Origin: Curtobacterium aurantiacum
Lineage (GTDB): Bacteria; Actinomycetota; Actinomycetes; Actinomycetales; Microbacteriaceae
DNA: 64,000 bases
Reading direction: 5' to 3'
Assembly: GCF_018598555.1 (NCBI RefSeq)
Contig: NZ_JAHEWN010000006.1
Coordinates: 62,001-126,000 of the forward strand
A program made the translations under genes and the position numbers. Within the stretch, counting starts at the first letter, position 1. Every line of letters starts with the position of its first letter. This document shows positions 26,312 through 35,165 of the stretch, in pieces. A model generated the notes under the pieces. That model ran no database searches and was not told where the DNA came from. It saw nothing but the letters and a program-made list of their open reading frames with translations.

Positions 26312-26907
26312 CACGGGACCTCGGCGGTCAGGGGGTCGGACGTCGTCGACGCGGAGCCGACGGCGTAGGTCAGGGTGACGGACCAGGTGCCGCTCGGCAC
26401 CTTCGCCGCGGGGAACGACACCTGCGCGCAGTTCACCGACGAGGCACTCGCCTGCGCGGTGCTCGTGGCGGTGCGCGTGACGCCGTCCTTCGTCGCGGTG
26501 AAGGTGCACTTCCCGCTCGTGTCGGTGGTGCCGGAGACCAGGCCACCGGCCTGGAGCGTCTTCGACCCGGTGTCCCAGCCGGCGTAGGTGACGACGGCCG
26601 TGGCCGGGAACGACGACGGGTCGGTGTCCGGCTGGTTCGTCGCGCCGCTGCCCGGGAACGCGCCGGGGGTGTCGTCGTCGGAGGCACTGCCGCCGTCACC
26701 GTCGTCGGACGCACCGTCCGTCGGCGTCGAGGCCGTGTCGGTGGGGGCGGTGGTCGCCGAGTCGTCGTCGGTCGGGGTCGCACTCGGGGTGCGCGAGGCG
26801 GACGGCGACGGGGTGGCGTCGTCGCCACCACCGGAACAACCGGCCAAGAGGAGACTGAGTGCACCGACCACCGCGAACGCAGCGATCGGCCTGGATGCGA
26901 GGAGCAT
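26311..26907 (-). CDS. Lipoprotein with Ser/Thr/Asp-rich linker
   Basis: The 198-residue product has a signal peptide ending in the lipobox LLLAGCS (Cys about residue 23), then a low-complexity linker rich in Ser, Thr, Pro, Asp and Gly of about 75 residues, and a small C-terminal domain with two cysteines (GKCTF and VNCAQ) likely to form a disulfide. Its stop codon shares a base with the next gene's start (TGATG), so it is co-translated with the lysozyme-like exoprotein. An ATG at 26955 is possible but would add 16 residues before a normal signal peptide. No family recognised. Confidence 0.82.
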   Translation of the reverse strand: MLLASRPIAAFAVVGALSLLLAGCSGGGDDATPSPSASRTPSATPTDDDSATTAPTDTASTPTDGASDDGDGGSASDDDTPGAFPGSGATNQPDTDPSSFPATAVVTYAGWDTGSKTLQAGGLVSGTTDTSGKCTFTATKDGVTRTATSTAQASASSVNCAQVSFPAAKVPSGTWSVTLTYAVGSASTTSDPLTAEVP

Positions 26908-27057
26908 GCTGACGGGCCGTCCTGTGGATGTTGACAAGGGTCCGGGTTGCAACAACGGTAACTCGAAAGTGAAGGTTGAGGGTTGGATCGGCCGGAATCA
27001 CCCCCACTCGGGGTGCACGACGACCGTCGCCCAACCCCGCCGCGCGGGCCCGGTGAG

Positions 27058-27063
27058 TATGCT
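27058..27063 (+). promoter_or_regulatory. -10 box TATGCT for ABC exporter operon
   Basis: It lies 33 bases before the ATG at 27097, giving a leader of about 27 bases. Confidence 0.5.
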
Positions 27064-27096
27064 GTTCCGGTCCTGCCCCCACGAACGAAGAGACGT

Positions 27097-27999
27097 ATGG
27101 TCGACCAAGCCCGCATGACCGCGCTCGCGGCGGAACCCCTCGTCGTGATCGGCGCTCCGACGAGCGCCTTCCGCGGGACCTTCCGCGAGCTGCGCGACGT
27201 CTTCCGGCAGCGCGAGATGCTCGGCATGCTCGTCCGACGTGACCTGAAGGCCCGCTACAAGGACTCGGCACTCGGGTTCGTGTGGACGCTCGTGCGCCCG
27301 CTGACCCAGCTCCTCATCTACTACTTCGTGATGGGCCAGGTGCTCGGAGCCGCGAAGGGCATCGACAACTTCGCGATCTACGTCTTCACCGGCTTGACCG
27401 CCTACACGCTCTTCAGCGAGATCGTCGCCGGGTCGACCAGCTCGATCGTCGGCAACAGTGGCCTGATCAAGAAGGTCTACATCCCGCGCGAGGTCTTCCC
27501 GCTCGCGAGCGTCGGCGCCGCCCTCGTGAACTTCACGATCCAGTTCGCCATCCTGCTGGCGGCGACCGTCGTCATCGGGGTGTTCCCGTTCCACGAGGGG
27601 CTGCTCTACCTGATCCCCTCGCTCCTGGTGATCCTGGTCTACGGCGCCGCCATCGGCCTGGTGCTCTCGGCGCTCAACGTCTACCTGCGCGACGTGCAGT
27701 TCGTCATCGACGTCGGCCTCATGGTGCTGCTGTGGGCGTCCCCGATCGTGTACTCGTACTCCATGGTCGTCGCGCGACTCAAGGTCGACTGGATCCTGGC
27801 GGTCTACACGAACAACCCGCTCACCCTGTCCGTCCTGGGCATGCAGAACGCGATCTGGATCCACGACCCGGCGAAGGTCGTCTACCCGGACCACCTGCTG
27901 CTCCGTCTCGCGATCGCCTTCGTGATCGGCGTCGTGCTCCTCATCGGTGCGCAGCGGATCTTCTCCCGCCTGCAGGGCAACTTCGCGCAGGAGCTCTAG
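27097..27999 (+). CDS. ABC-2 type polysaccharide exporter permease (Wzm-like)
   Basis: The 300-residue membrane protein has the ABC-2 polysaccharide permease features: amphipathic LVRRDLKARYKDSALGFVW before the first helix, about six membrane helices, and the mid-protein LIKKVYIPREVFPLASV loop. It forms the channel that exports finished lipid-linked glycan together with the ATPase three bases downstream. ATG at 27097 is preferred over 26983: a TATGCT -10 box lies at 27058-27063 and GAAGAG precedes the ATG. It opens a five-gene operon. Confidence 0.94.
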   Translation: MVDQARMTALAAEPLVVIGAPTSAFRGTFRELRDVFRQREMLGMLVRRDLKARYKDSALGFVWTLVRPLTQLLIYYFVMGQVLGAAKGIDNFAIYVFTGLTAYTLFSEIVAGSTSSIVGNSGLIKKVYIPREVFPLASVGAALVNFTIQFAILLAATVVIGVFPFHEGLLYLIPSLLVILVYGAAIGLVLSALNVYLRDVQFVIDVGLMVLLWASPIVYSYSMVVARLKVDWILAVYTNNPLTLSVLGMQNAIWIHDPAKVVYPDHLLLRLAIAFVIGVVLLIGAQRIFSRLQGNFAQEL

Positions 28000-28002
28000 A
28001 CC

Positions 28003-29232
28003 ATGGCCATCAGCACCCCCGTCGCCCCGACGACCACCGGGGACACCGGCGAGCGTCCCGACGTCATCGTCATCGACCACGTCCGCAAGCGCTTCACGGT
28101 GCGCAAGGACAACACCCTGCGTGAGCGCATCGTGACGCTCGGCCGCGCCGGCCGGAAGCACCGCCAGGACTTCTGGGCCCTCGACGACGTCACCGTGTCG
28201 ATCCAGGCCGGCTCCACCGTCGGGCTCATCGGCCAGAACGGCTCCGGCAAGTCGACCCTCCTCAAGGCGATCGGCGGCATCATCCAGCCGACGTCGGGCA
28301 CGGTCTCGCGGCGTGGTCGCCTGGCCGCCCTGCTCGAGCTCGGCGCCGGGTTCCACCCCGACCTGTCCGGCCGCGAGAACGTCTACCTCAACGCGAGCCT
28401 GCTCGGCCTCAGCCGGAAGCAGACCGACGAGAAGTTCGACGACATCCTGGCGTTCTCGGGCATCGGGGACTTCATCGACACCCAGGTGAAGTTCTACTCA
28501 TCGGGCATGTACGTGCGACTCGCCTTCGCCGTGGCCGTGCACACCGACCCCGACGTCCTGCTCGTCGACGAGGTCCTGGCCGTCGGTGACGAGGCGTTCC
28601 AGCGCAAGTGCCTCGACCGCATCCGCACCTTCCAAGAGGCGGGGAAGACGATCATCATCGTCACGCACTCGCTCAGCCAGGTGCAGGAGATGTGCGACCG
28701 CGTGGTCCTGCTCAACAAGGGCAAGGTGCTGCACGACGGTGACCCGGTCGCCGCGGTGAGCATGTTCCGCGAGGTCCTCGAGGAGCGCCGGCTCGGCGAG
28801 ACGAGCACCGACGTCGCCGTGGGTCGCGGCAAGGTCCTCGGCGCGAGCGTGCGCGTCGACGGCAAGGAGCCCCGCGCCGAGGTCATGCCCGGCGACGACC
28901 TGGTGGTCGAGATGGAGTTCGAGCACCTGGACGGCATCGCCGACTGGGAGGCCGCGGTCCAGATCAACAACGCCGCCGGCCAGGTCGTCTACGGCACCAC
29001 CACGGGCATCATGGGGCTCACGCTCCATCCGCTCCACGGTCGTCGGAAGCTCCGCCTGCGGATCGCCGACACCGCGTTCGGCACCGGCAAGTACTTCATC
29101 AACGTGTCGATGATGGACTCCGCCGGCCGCCACCTGCACGACATGCCGGAGTGCGACTCGTTCGAGGTCCCCGCCTTCGAGAACGCCGTCGGCACGGTCT
29201 ACGCGCAGCCCTCGATCGAGGAGCTCGACTGA
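28003..29232 (+). CDS. ABC polysaccharide exporter ATPase with Wzt C-terminal domain
   Basis: The 409-residue protein has Walker A GQNGSGKST (77-85), signature YSSGM (165-169), Walker B VLLVDE (185-190) and the switch His221. The last about 140 residues form a beta-sandwich like the Wzt C-terminal carbohydrate-binding domain, which in O-antigen systems recognises the capped non-reducing end of the chain. It therefore likely gates export of a defined glycan. It follows the permease after three bases. Its last codons hold the GAGGAG ribosome site for the next gene. Confidence 0.95.
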   Translation: MAISTPVAPTTTGDTGERPDVIVIDHVRKRFTVRKDNTLRERIVTLGRAGRKHRQDFWALDDVTVSIQAGSTVGLIGQNGSGKSTLLKAIGGIIQPTSGTVSRRGRLAALLELGAGFHPDLSGRENVYLNASLLGLSRKQTDEKFDDILAFSGIGDFIDTQVKFYSSGMYVRLAFAVAVHTDPDVLLVDEVLAVGDEAFQRKCLDRIRTFQEAGKTIIIVTHSLSQVQEMCDRVVLLNKGKVLHDGDPVAAVSMFREVLEERRLGETSTDVAVGRGKVLGASVRVDGKEPRAEVMPGDDLVVEMEFEHLDGIADWEAAVQINNAAGQVVYGTTTGIMGLTLHPLHGRRKLRLRIADTAFGTGKYFINVSMMDSAGRHLHDMPECDSFEVPAFENAVGTVYAQPSIEELD

Positions 29233-30266
29233 CCCCGGTCGACGGCACGCTGCGCACCGCGGTCGTCGTCGTCAACTGGAACCGCGCCGACCTGACCACC
29301 GCGGCCGTCCGCGCCGTGCTCTCCGAGGGCACGGCCGACGAGGTGATCGTGGTCGACAACGGGTCGTCCGACGACTCGGTCGCCGTGCTCCGCCAGGCGC
29401 TCCCGGACGCCACCGTCATCGCGCGGGACGACAACGGCGGGTTCGCGGCTGGTGCCAACACCGGCATCCGGCACACGGACGCCGACGTCGTCGTGCTCCT
29501 GAACAACGACGCCGTGCCCGGGCCGGGCTTCGTCGCGGCGCTCCGCGACCACCTGGCGCACGCCGGGCCCGAGGTCGCCGCGGTGACGGGCCGCATCGTG
29601 CTCGCCGGACGCTGGACGGGCCTCCCGGCCGGTGTGGAGCCCGCCCACGGCCAGCGCGTGCTGCGCGACCACGACGGCCGTCGCTGGACGCCGTCGGCGG
29701 ACGGCGAGGTCCGGCTCAACTCGACCGGCGTCCGCGTCGACCGCGACGGCAACGGCATGGACCGCGACTGGTTCGCGCCCGTCGACCGCGTCGCCGACGT
29801 CGACGTCTTCGGCTTCTCCGGCGGTGCGTCCGCGCTCCGGCGCACGGCACTGGACGACGTCGGCCTGCTCGACGAGTCCCTGTTCATGTACTACGAGGAC
29901 ACCGAGCTCGCCTGGCGGCTGCGCCGCCGCGGATGGCGCATCGAGCACGCGGCCGACGCGGTCGTCGAGCACGACCACTCGGCGTCGTCCGGCGTGCAGA
30001 GCGACCTGTTCGTCTTCCGGAACGCCCGCAACCGCATCGTCGTCGCGCTCTGGCACGCCCCGTGGCCGACCGTCGCACGGGCGGGTGCCCGCACCCTGGC
30101 GCGCGGCCTGCGCGGGCTGGCCTCCGGTCGCACCCGCCGGGAGGCGCGGCTCGTCCTGCACGCGCTGGTGGACGTCGCGGGGACCCTTCCGGTGCACCTC
30201 GCGCGGCGGCTCCGCGAGACGCGGCGCGCGTCCGTCCCGCGCCGCAGCGTGGACCCGGGCGCATGA
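29229..30266 (+). CDS. GT2 glycosyltransferase, probable CTG start
   Basis: The 345-residue GT-A enzyme starts TAVVVVNWNRADLT, has VVDNGSSDDSV, the metal site NNDAVPG, the late FMYYEDTELAWRLRRRG motif shared with rhamnosyltransferases, and a basic C-terminal amphipathic tail. No ATG, GTG or TTG exists between the previous stop and the first beta strand. CTG at 29229 overlaps the ATPase stop as CTGA and has GAGGAG five bases upstream, so a CTG start is the best reading. The alternative is GTG at 29151, inside the ATPase gene. Confidence 0.88.
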   Translation: MTPVDGTLRTAVVVVNWNRADLTTAAVRAVLSEGTADEVIVVDNGSSDDSVAVLRQALPDATVIARDDNGGFAAGANTGIRHTDADVVVLLNNDAVPGPGFVAALRDHLAHAGPEVAAVTGRIVLAGRWTGLPAGVEPAHGQRVLRDHDGRRWTPSADGEVRLNSTGVRVDRDGNGMDRDWFAPVDRVADVDVFGFSGGASALRRTALDDVGLLDESLFMYYEDTELAWRLRRRGWRIEHAADAVVEHDHSASSGVQSDLFVFRNARNRIVVALWHAPWPTVARAGARTLARGLRGLASGRTRREARLVLHALVDVAGTLPVHLARRLRETRRASVPRRSVDPGA

Positions 30267-30277
30267 GCGCAGCGGGC

Positions 30278-30283
30278 TATCCT
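30278..30283 (+). promoter_or_regulatory. -10 box TATCCT, internal promoter before GT4
   Basis: It could start transcription about 50 bases before the GTG at 30341 within the exporter operon. Confidence 0.4.
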
Positions 30284-30340
30284 GGACGCTCCCCCGTCGA
30301 CGGCCCCGGCCACGACGTCACCGCCCGGAAGGAACCACGC

Positions 30341-31492
30341 GTGCCGCAGCTCACCGTCCTCGTCGACGGGACCGCGGTACCGGAGGCCCTCGGCGGGGTC
30401 GGACGCTACGTCGAGGGGGTCGTGTCGCACCTGACCGATCCGTCGCTCGACGTCCACCTGGTCGTCCGCCCCGTGCACGCCGCACACTTCCGCGCGATCG
30501 CGCCGCACGCGACCGTGCACACGGCGCCGTCGTGGACCGACTCGGTGCCGCTGCGCTTCCTCTGGGAGCAGACCGGGCTGCCGGCGCTCGGCCGTCGGCT
30601 CGGGGCGCAGGTGCTGCACTCCCCGCACTACACGTTCCCGTTCGGCTGGCGCGGCGGGTCCGTCGTCACGCTGCACGACGCCACGTTCTTCTCGAACCCC
30701 GAGTGGCACTCGCGCCTGAAGCGCACGTTCTTCACCTGGTGGAGCCGTCGGTCCCTGCGCACCCGGCCCGTCGTCGTCGTGCCGAGCGCCGCGACCGCGA
30801 CCGAGGCCGCCCGCGTCGTCCGGGGCATCCGCGCCGACGTCCGGGTCGCCCCGCTCGGCGTCGACCGCACGGTCTTCCACGAGCCAGAGGTCGCGGCGAT
30901 CGAGGACGCCCGCATCGCGGCCACCCTGCCCGAGGGTGCGCCGTGGATCGCGTTCCTCGGCACCATCGAGCCGCGGAAGAACGTCACCGCACTGCTCGAC
31001 GCCTACGCCGCAGTGCGCGCCGCTCGCGCAGCTGCCGGCTCGGAGACCCCGTGGCTCGTCCTGTCCGGGGCCCGCGGGTGGGACGAGTCGGCCATCGCGC
31101 GACTCGACGCCCTGCAGCCCACCGACCTCGTCATCGAGGCCGGCTACCTGCCGCTCGAGGACCTCGCCGGGTTCCTCGGTGGTGCCGAGTTCGTCGTCTA
31201 CCCGTCCCTCGGGGAGGGCTTCGGGCTGCCCGTGGTCGAAGCGATGGCCTCCGGCGCGTGCGTCCTGACCACCCGGCGGCTGTCACTCCCCGAGGTCGGC
31301 GGCGACGCGGCCGTCTACAGCGAGCCCGACGCGACCGCGCTGGCGTCCGCGATGACGGCGCTGCTGGACGATCCCGCGCTCGTGGCGTCGCACCGGGCGG
31401 CCGCGTTGTCCCGGGCCTCCTCGTTCACCTGGGAGGCCACGGCAGCCGTGCACGTCGAGGCCTACGAGTCCGTCGCCGGGGGTGCGCGGTGA
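30341..31492 (+). CDS. GT4 glycosyltransferase
   Basis: The 383-residue GT-B enzyme has GGVGRYVEGVV near the N-terminus, LHSPHYTFPFG, FLGTIEPRKNV at the start of the donor domain, and the E-x7-E donor motif in GEGFGLPVVEAMASG. It resembles mannosyl/rhamnosyl transferases of polysaccharide clusters. GTG at 30341 has GGAAGGA seven bases upstream, and a TATCCT box at 30278-30283 could give it its own promoter. An ATG at 30263 overlapping the previous stop would add 26 unconserved-looking residues. It is coupled to the next gene by a GTGA overlap. Confidence 0.9.
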   Translation: MPQLTVLVDGTAVPEALGGVGRYVEGVVSHLTDPSLDVHLVVRPVHAAHFRAIAPHATVHTAPSWTDSVPLRFLWEQTGLPALGRRLGAQVLHSPHYTFPFGWRGGSVVTLHDATFFSNPEWHSRLKRTFFTWWSRRSLRTRPVVVVPSAATATEAARVVRGIRADVRVAPLGVDRTVFHEPEVAAIEDARIAATLPEGAPWIAFLGTIEPRKNVTALLDAYAAVRAARAAAGSETPWLVLSGARGWDESAIARLDALQPTDLVIEAGYLPLEDLAGFLGGAEFVVYPSLGEGFGLPVVEAMASGACVLTTRRLSLPEVGGDAAVYSEPDATALASAMTALLDDPALVASHRAAALSRASSFTWEATAAVHVEAYESVAGGAR

Positions 31493-32343
31493 TCCGGGTC
31501 GCGGTGCTCACGGTCACCTACAACACCGGCGAGACCATCCGCCCGTTCCTGGCGAGCGTCGCCGGCGCGTCGAAGGACCCCGTCGCCGTCGTCATCGCGG
31601 ACAACGGGTCGGCAGACATCGACGCGCTCCGGGCGATCGGTGAGTCGTACGGCGCCGTCGTGGTGTCCTCCGGCGGCAACCGCGGGTACGGCGGTGGCAT
31701 CGACGCGGCCCTGAGTGCCCTCGACGACGTCCTGCCCGACGTGCGCCCCGAGTTCCTGCTCGTGACGAACCCCGACGTCGTGCTCGGCGAGGGCTCGATC
31801 GACGAACTCGTCGCCGCCGCCGACCGGTTGCCGTCCGGCGGGTCGTTCGGGCCCCGGATCCTCGACGACCAGGGCGAGACCTACCCGTCCGCTCGACAGC
31901 TCCCCTCGCTCCGGACCGGGCTCGGCCACGCGGCGTTCTCGCGGTTCTGGCCGGCGAACCCCTGGAGCCAGCGGTACTGGTCCACCACGAAGGTCGTCGA
32001 ACGCGAGGCCGGCTGGCTCTCCGGCGCGTGCTTCCTCATCCGGACGTCGTTGTTCCGCGAACTCGGCGGGTTCGACGAGTCGTACTTCATGTACTTCGAG
32101 GACGTCGACCTCGGGCAGCGCGTCGGCCGCTCCGGCTCGGCGAACGTCTACGTGCCCACGGCCGTCGTCACGCACACCGGGGCACACTCGACGTCGTCGA
32201 ACCGGCGCCGGATGGAGATCGAGCACCACCGCAGCGCGTACCGGTTCCTGTCGCGGAAGTACCGGGCGTGGTGGCTGTGGCCGCTGCGCGTCGTGCTGCA
32301 CGCCGGCCTGTCGCTCCGCGCCCGCTGGGTCACACGCAAGTAG
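31489..32343 (+). CDS. GT2 rhamnosyltransferase-like (WbbL type)
   Basis: The 284-residue enzyme has VLTVTYNTGETI, IADNGS, the TNPDVVLG metal-binding region, AGWLSGACFLIR and FDESYFMYFEDVDLGQR, the pattern of WbbL rhamnosyltransferases that transfer rhamnose from dTDP-L-rhamnose to a lipid-linked GlcNAc. The rml genes two kilobases away could provide the donor. In mycobacteria wbbL lies next to rmlD; here it is separated by one glycosyltransferase and the divergent rml operons. GTG overlaps the previous stop by four bases. The substrate specificity is inferred from resemblance and context. Confidence 0.87.
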   Translation: MIRVAVLTVTYNTGETIRPFLASVAGASKDPVAVVIADNGSADIDALRAIGESYGAVVVSSGGNRGYGGGIDAALSALDDVLPDVRPEFLLVTNPDVVLGEGSIDELVAAADRLPSGGSFGPRILDDQGETYPSARQLPSLRTGLGHAAFSRFWPANPWSQRYWSTTKVVEREAGWLSGACFLIRTSLFRELGGFDESYFMYFEDVDLGQRVGRSGSANVYVPTAVVTHTGAHSTSSNRRRMEIEHHRSAYRFLSRKYRAWWLWPLRVVLHAGLSLRARWVTRK

Positions 32344-32452
32344 CTCGGGCGGCCTGTTCGCAAAACACCGGTGTTCACGTGTTGCACCGCGGTCTGCGGG
32401 TGTTCCGAGCGCGAACACCGGTGTCTTGCGGGACCGGGCACACCCGACGGTG
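32344..32452. repeat. Convergent gap with second ACACCGGTGT inverted repeat
   Basis: Arms 32359-32376 and 32413-32430 match at 17 of 18 bases. The loop aligns with the reverse complement of the loop in the 4966-5037 element (GTTG.ACC ... GTGTTC.GA), showing common descent in opposite orientation. It separates two converging glycosyltransferase genes. Confidence 0.8.
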
Positions 32453-34279
32453 TCAGGGGCGGCGGGGGTGCAGGGGCGTGCGCTCGGCACGGGCCGCGGC
32501 GAGCAGCACAGCGGCGCGGGCGTCGAAGGAGTGCTCGGCGGCGATGCGCTCGGCCACGGCGGCCCGATCGGCAGCAGTCGGCCAGGCGTGCGACGGGTCG
32601 AGCAGCGCGGCGAGGTCGTCACGGGAGCCCGCCACCGCCAGGGTCGGCACGTCGAGCAGGTCGGACAGCCCGGCCACCGGGTCGGTCACGACGACTCCCC
32701 CGGACGCCAGCACGTCGAACACCCGGTTCGACACGAACCCCCCGGCTGCCATGTCCGGCCAGTGGTCGTTGAGCACCACACGCGCCGAGGCGTAGGCCGT
32801 CGCGACCTCGGCCCGGCTGAGCGACGGTTCCCCGAGCGCTGCGTCGGGGACGATCCCCTGCCACCCCGGGCCGTGGACGCGCAGGTCGACTCCGAGCGCC
32901 ACGGCATCGGCGATCACCGGCCGTGCCGCGCCGCGCGTCGAGCCGACGAACACCACCCGGTCGGCATCGGGGCTCGTCGTCGCCCGCCCACCCGGGTGGA
33001 ACACCACGGGGTCGGTCGCCTGCAGCAGCGTGCGGACCGGCACCCCCGACCGTGCAGCGGCTGCCGCGGCCCAGGCCGGCCCGGCAGCGAAGGCCGCGTC
33101 GAACGACCGGAGCTCGGTGTCCGAGACGTCGTCGGGGTGGCTGATCACCCAGAGCAGGTTCACGGAGGCCGGGTTCGGCGGCACCCGGTCGAGGCCCCGG
33201 ATCACCAGGGTGACGTCGTCGCCAGCGTCGTCGTCGCGCACGTGGGCGTCGCGCCGGTCGACCCGGACGCGCTGCCCCACCCGCTCGAGCGCCCCGGCGA
33301 GCTCGGCGGCGAAGTGCACGTCGCCCCAGCCGTCGCCCTCCGGCCCGGCGGGCGCCGCGATCTTGAGCGACCAGGTGAGGTGTTCGTCGCCGCCACCGGT
33401 CACGCGCGCGCTCGGGGACACCGGCCGGGCGCCCCACGGCGGCAACGGCGGGCCGGCGAGGACACCGTCGCCCTCGGGCTCGCGGTCGCGCCAGGCGGCG
33501 AACGCGTCGACCGTCGCCGCGTCGACCGTGCGCCCGGCCTCGACCGAGCGGGTCGCCTCGCCGAGGACGCGCACCGGTCCGCCGTGGGCATCGGCGACCG
33601 CGCGGCTCCAAGCCGTCAGCGTCATGCGTTCGTCCGGGAGGCGCGGTGCCGGCACCAGCGCCGCCCCCGGCACCGAGAGCACGGGTTGGTCCGCCGCGAA
33701 GACGGTGGCATCGTCGGTCACGGTGCCGTCGCGGTCGTCCGACCACGGCAGGGCGCCGGGGCGCAGCAGCCGGGCACCGGAGCGGATCGTGCCGTCCGGC
33801 ATCCGGACCCGGGCCTGGGCGACCGAGCCCGCCGCCGCGAGGGCGTGCAGCGCCGGCACCTCGACCGAGACCGAGGTGTCGAGCAGGACGAGCGTCCGGC
33901 CCACGCCGCCAGCGGTACCGGCGTTGATCGCCGAGCCGAGGCCGTCGACGGGTTCCGGTCGGGCCCAGGGCAGCCGACGGCCGAACGGGTCGATCGGCGA
34001 GGCGTCCGCGACGTAGCTCACGGCCCGGACGTCGACCCCACGGCCGAAGGCATCACGGGCGACCGAAACGAGTCGGGCGACCTCGGCGTGCCGGTCTGAC
34101 CGGGTCGTGACGAGGACCGTCACGTCGTGGTCCAGCTGCGGCAGCGGGCCCGGGAACCCGGCCACGGGAACGACGGACGCCGCCGTCACGGACGCGGGAC
34201 GGGCCTCCAGGCCGGGGTGGCCGGAGGCCGTCACGTCCGGACGGCGGCGTCGACCGAACCAACCCGAACCGGCTGCCAC
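32453..34279 (-). CDS. Two-domain glycosyltransferase: degenerate GT-A plus CgeB-like GT-B
   Basis: The 608-residue protein has an N-terminal region (about 40-250) with GT2-like layout (TVLVTTRSDRHAEV, SAINAGTAGGVGRTLVLLD) but no D-x-D metal site. Then comes a GT-B domain (about 300-600) with LLWVISHPDDV, DRVVFVGSTRG, and AGGFVSNRVFDVLASGG holding the donor-site residues of CgeB-like enzymes. The first half is probably a non-catalytic remnant or binding domain. It is third in the rmlC-rmlA operon with an eight-base gap, so it may use dTDP-rhamnose. The GTG start at 34279 lacks a good ribosome site. Confidence 0.82.
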   Translation of the reverse strand: MAAGSGWFGRRRRPDVTASGHPGLEARPASVTAASVVPVAGFPGPLPQLDHDVTVLVTTRSDRHAEVARLVSVARDAFGRGVDVRAVSYVADASPIDPFGRRLPWARPEPVDGLGSAINAGTAGGVGRTLVLLDTSVSVEVPALHALAAAGSVAQARVRMPDGTIRSGARLLRPGALPWSDDRDGTVTDDATVFAADQPVLSVPGAALVPAPRLPDERMTLTAWSRAVADAHGGPVRVLGEATRSVEAGRTVDAATVDAFAAWRDREPEGDGVLAGPPLPPWGARPVSPSARVTGGGDEHLTWSLKIAAPAGPEGDGWGDVHFAAELAGALERVGQRVRVDRRDAHVRDDDAGDDVTLVIRGLDRVPPNPASVNLLWVISHPDDVSDTELRSFDAAFAAGPAWAAAAAARSGVPVRTLLQATDPVVFHPGGRATTSPDADRVVFVGSTRGAARPVIADAVALGVDLRVHGPGWQGIVPDAALGEPSLSRAEVATAYASARVVLNDHWPDMAAGGFVSNRVFDVLASGGVVVTDPVAGLSDLLDVPTLAVAGSRDDLAALLDPSHAWPTAADRAAVAERIAAEHSFDARAAVLLAAARAERTPLHPRRP

Positions 34280-34287
34280 GCGCGTGA

Positions 34288-35151
34288 CTAGACGCCGAGG
34301 AGTCGCTGCAGGTACACGCCGTAGCCGCCCTTGACCAGCGGCGCGGCGAGCTCGGCGAGCTGCGCGTCGTCGATCCAGCCGTTGCGCCAGGCGATCTCCT
34401 CGATGCAGCCGATCTTGAAGCCCTGGCGGTCCTCGATCACCTTCACGTACTCGGACGCCTGCATCATCGACTCGAACGTGCCGGTGTCGAGCCAGGCGGT
34501 GCCGCGGTCGAGGACCTGGACGCCGAGTTCGCCGGCCTCGAGGTAGCGCTCGTTGACGGTCGAGATCTCGAGCTCCCCGCGGGCGCTCGGTTCGATGGTC
34601 TTGGCGATCTCGATGACCTTGTTGTCGTAGAAGTACAGACCGGGGACGGCGTAGTTCGACTTCGGCTCGGCCGGCTTCTCCTCGATGGAGACGGCTGTGA
34701 AGTCGTCGTCGAACTCCACGACGCCGTACGCCTTCGGGTCGGCCACGTGGTACGCGAAGATGGTCGCGCCCTGCACGTCGGTGTTCTTCCGGAGGTTCGT
34801 GCCGAGGCCGGTGCCGTGGAAGATGTTGTCGCCGAGGACGAGCGCGACACTGTCGTCGCCGATGAAGTCCTCGCCGATGACGAACGCCTGCGCGAGGCCG
34901 TCCGGCGACGGCTGCACGGCGTACTGGATCTCCATGCCGAGCGCCGAGCCGTCGCCGAGCAGTGCCCGGAACTGGTCGTTGTACTCCGGCGTCGTGATGA
35001 CCAACACCTGTCGGACGCCCGCCATCATCAGGGTCGACAGGGGGTAGTAGACCATCGGCTTGTCGTAGATCGGCATGAGCTGCTTGCTGATGCCCTTGGT
35101 GATCGGCCAGAGGCGCGTGCCGGAACCGCCGGCGAGGATGATGCCCTTCAT
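34288..35151 (-). CDS. rmlA: Glucose-1-phosphate thymidylyltransferase
   Basis: This cytosolic enzyme makes dTDP-glucose from dTTP and glucose-1-phosphate, the first step to dTDP-L-rhamnose. The 287-residue product has the nucleotidyltransferase signature [18 protein letters not shown] near the N-terminus, [23 protein letters not shown] and [17 protein letters not shown]. Length and motifs are normal for the family. It follows rmlC with a 14-base gap and is followed by a glycosyltransferase. The partner genes rmlB and rmlD lie on the other strand seven kilobases away. Confidence 0.97.
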   Translation of the reverse strand: MKGIILAGGSGTRLWPITKGISKQLMPIYDKPMVYYPLSTLMMAGVRQVLVITTPEYNDQFRALLGDGSALGMEIQYAVQPSPDGLAQAFVIGEDFIGDDSVALVLGDNIFHGTGLGTNLRKNTDVQGATIFAYHVADPKAYGVVEFDDDFTAVSIEEKPAEPKSNYAVPGLYFYDNKVIEIAKTIEPSARGELEISTVNERYLEAGELGVQVLDRGTAWLDTGTFESMMQASEYVKVIEDRQGFKIGCIEEIAWRNGWIDDAQLAELAAPLVKGGYGVYLQRLLGV

Positions 35152-35165
35152 CGGTGTCCCGTCCC

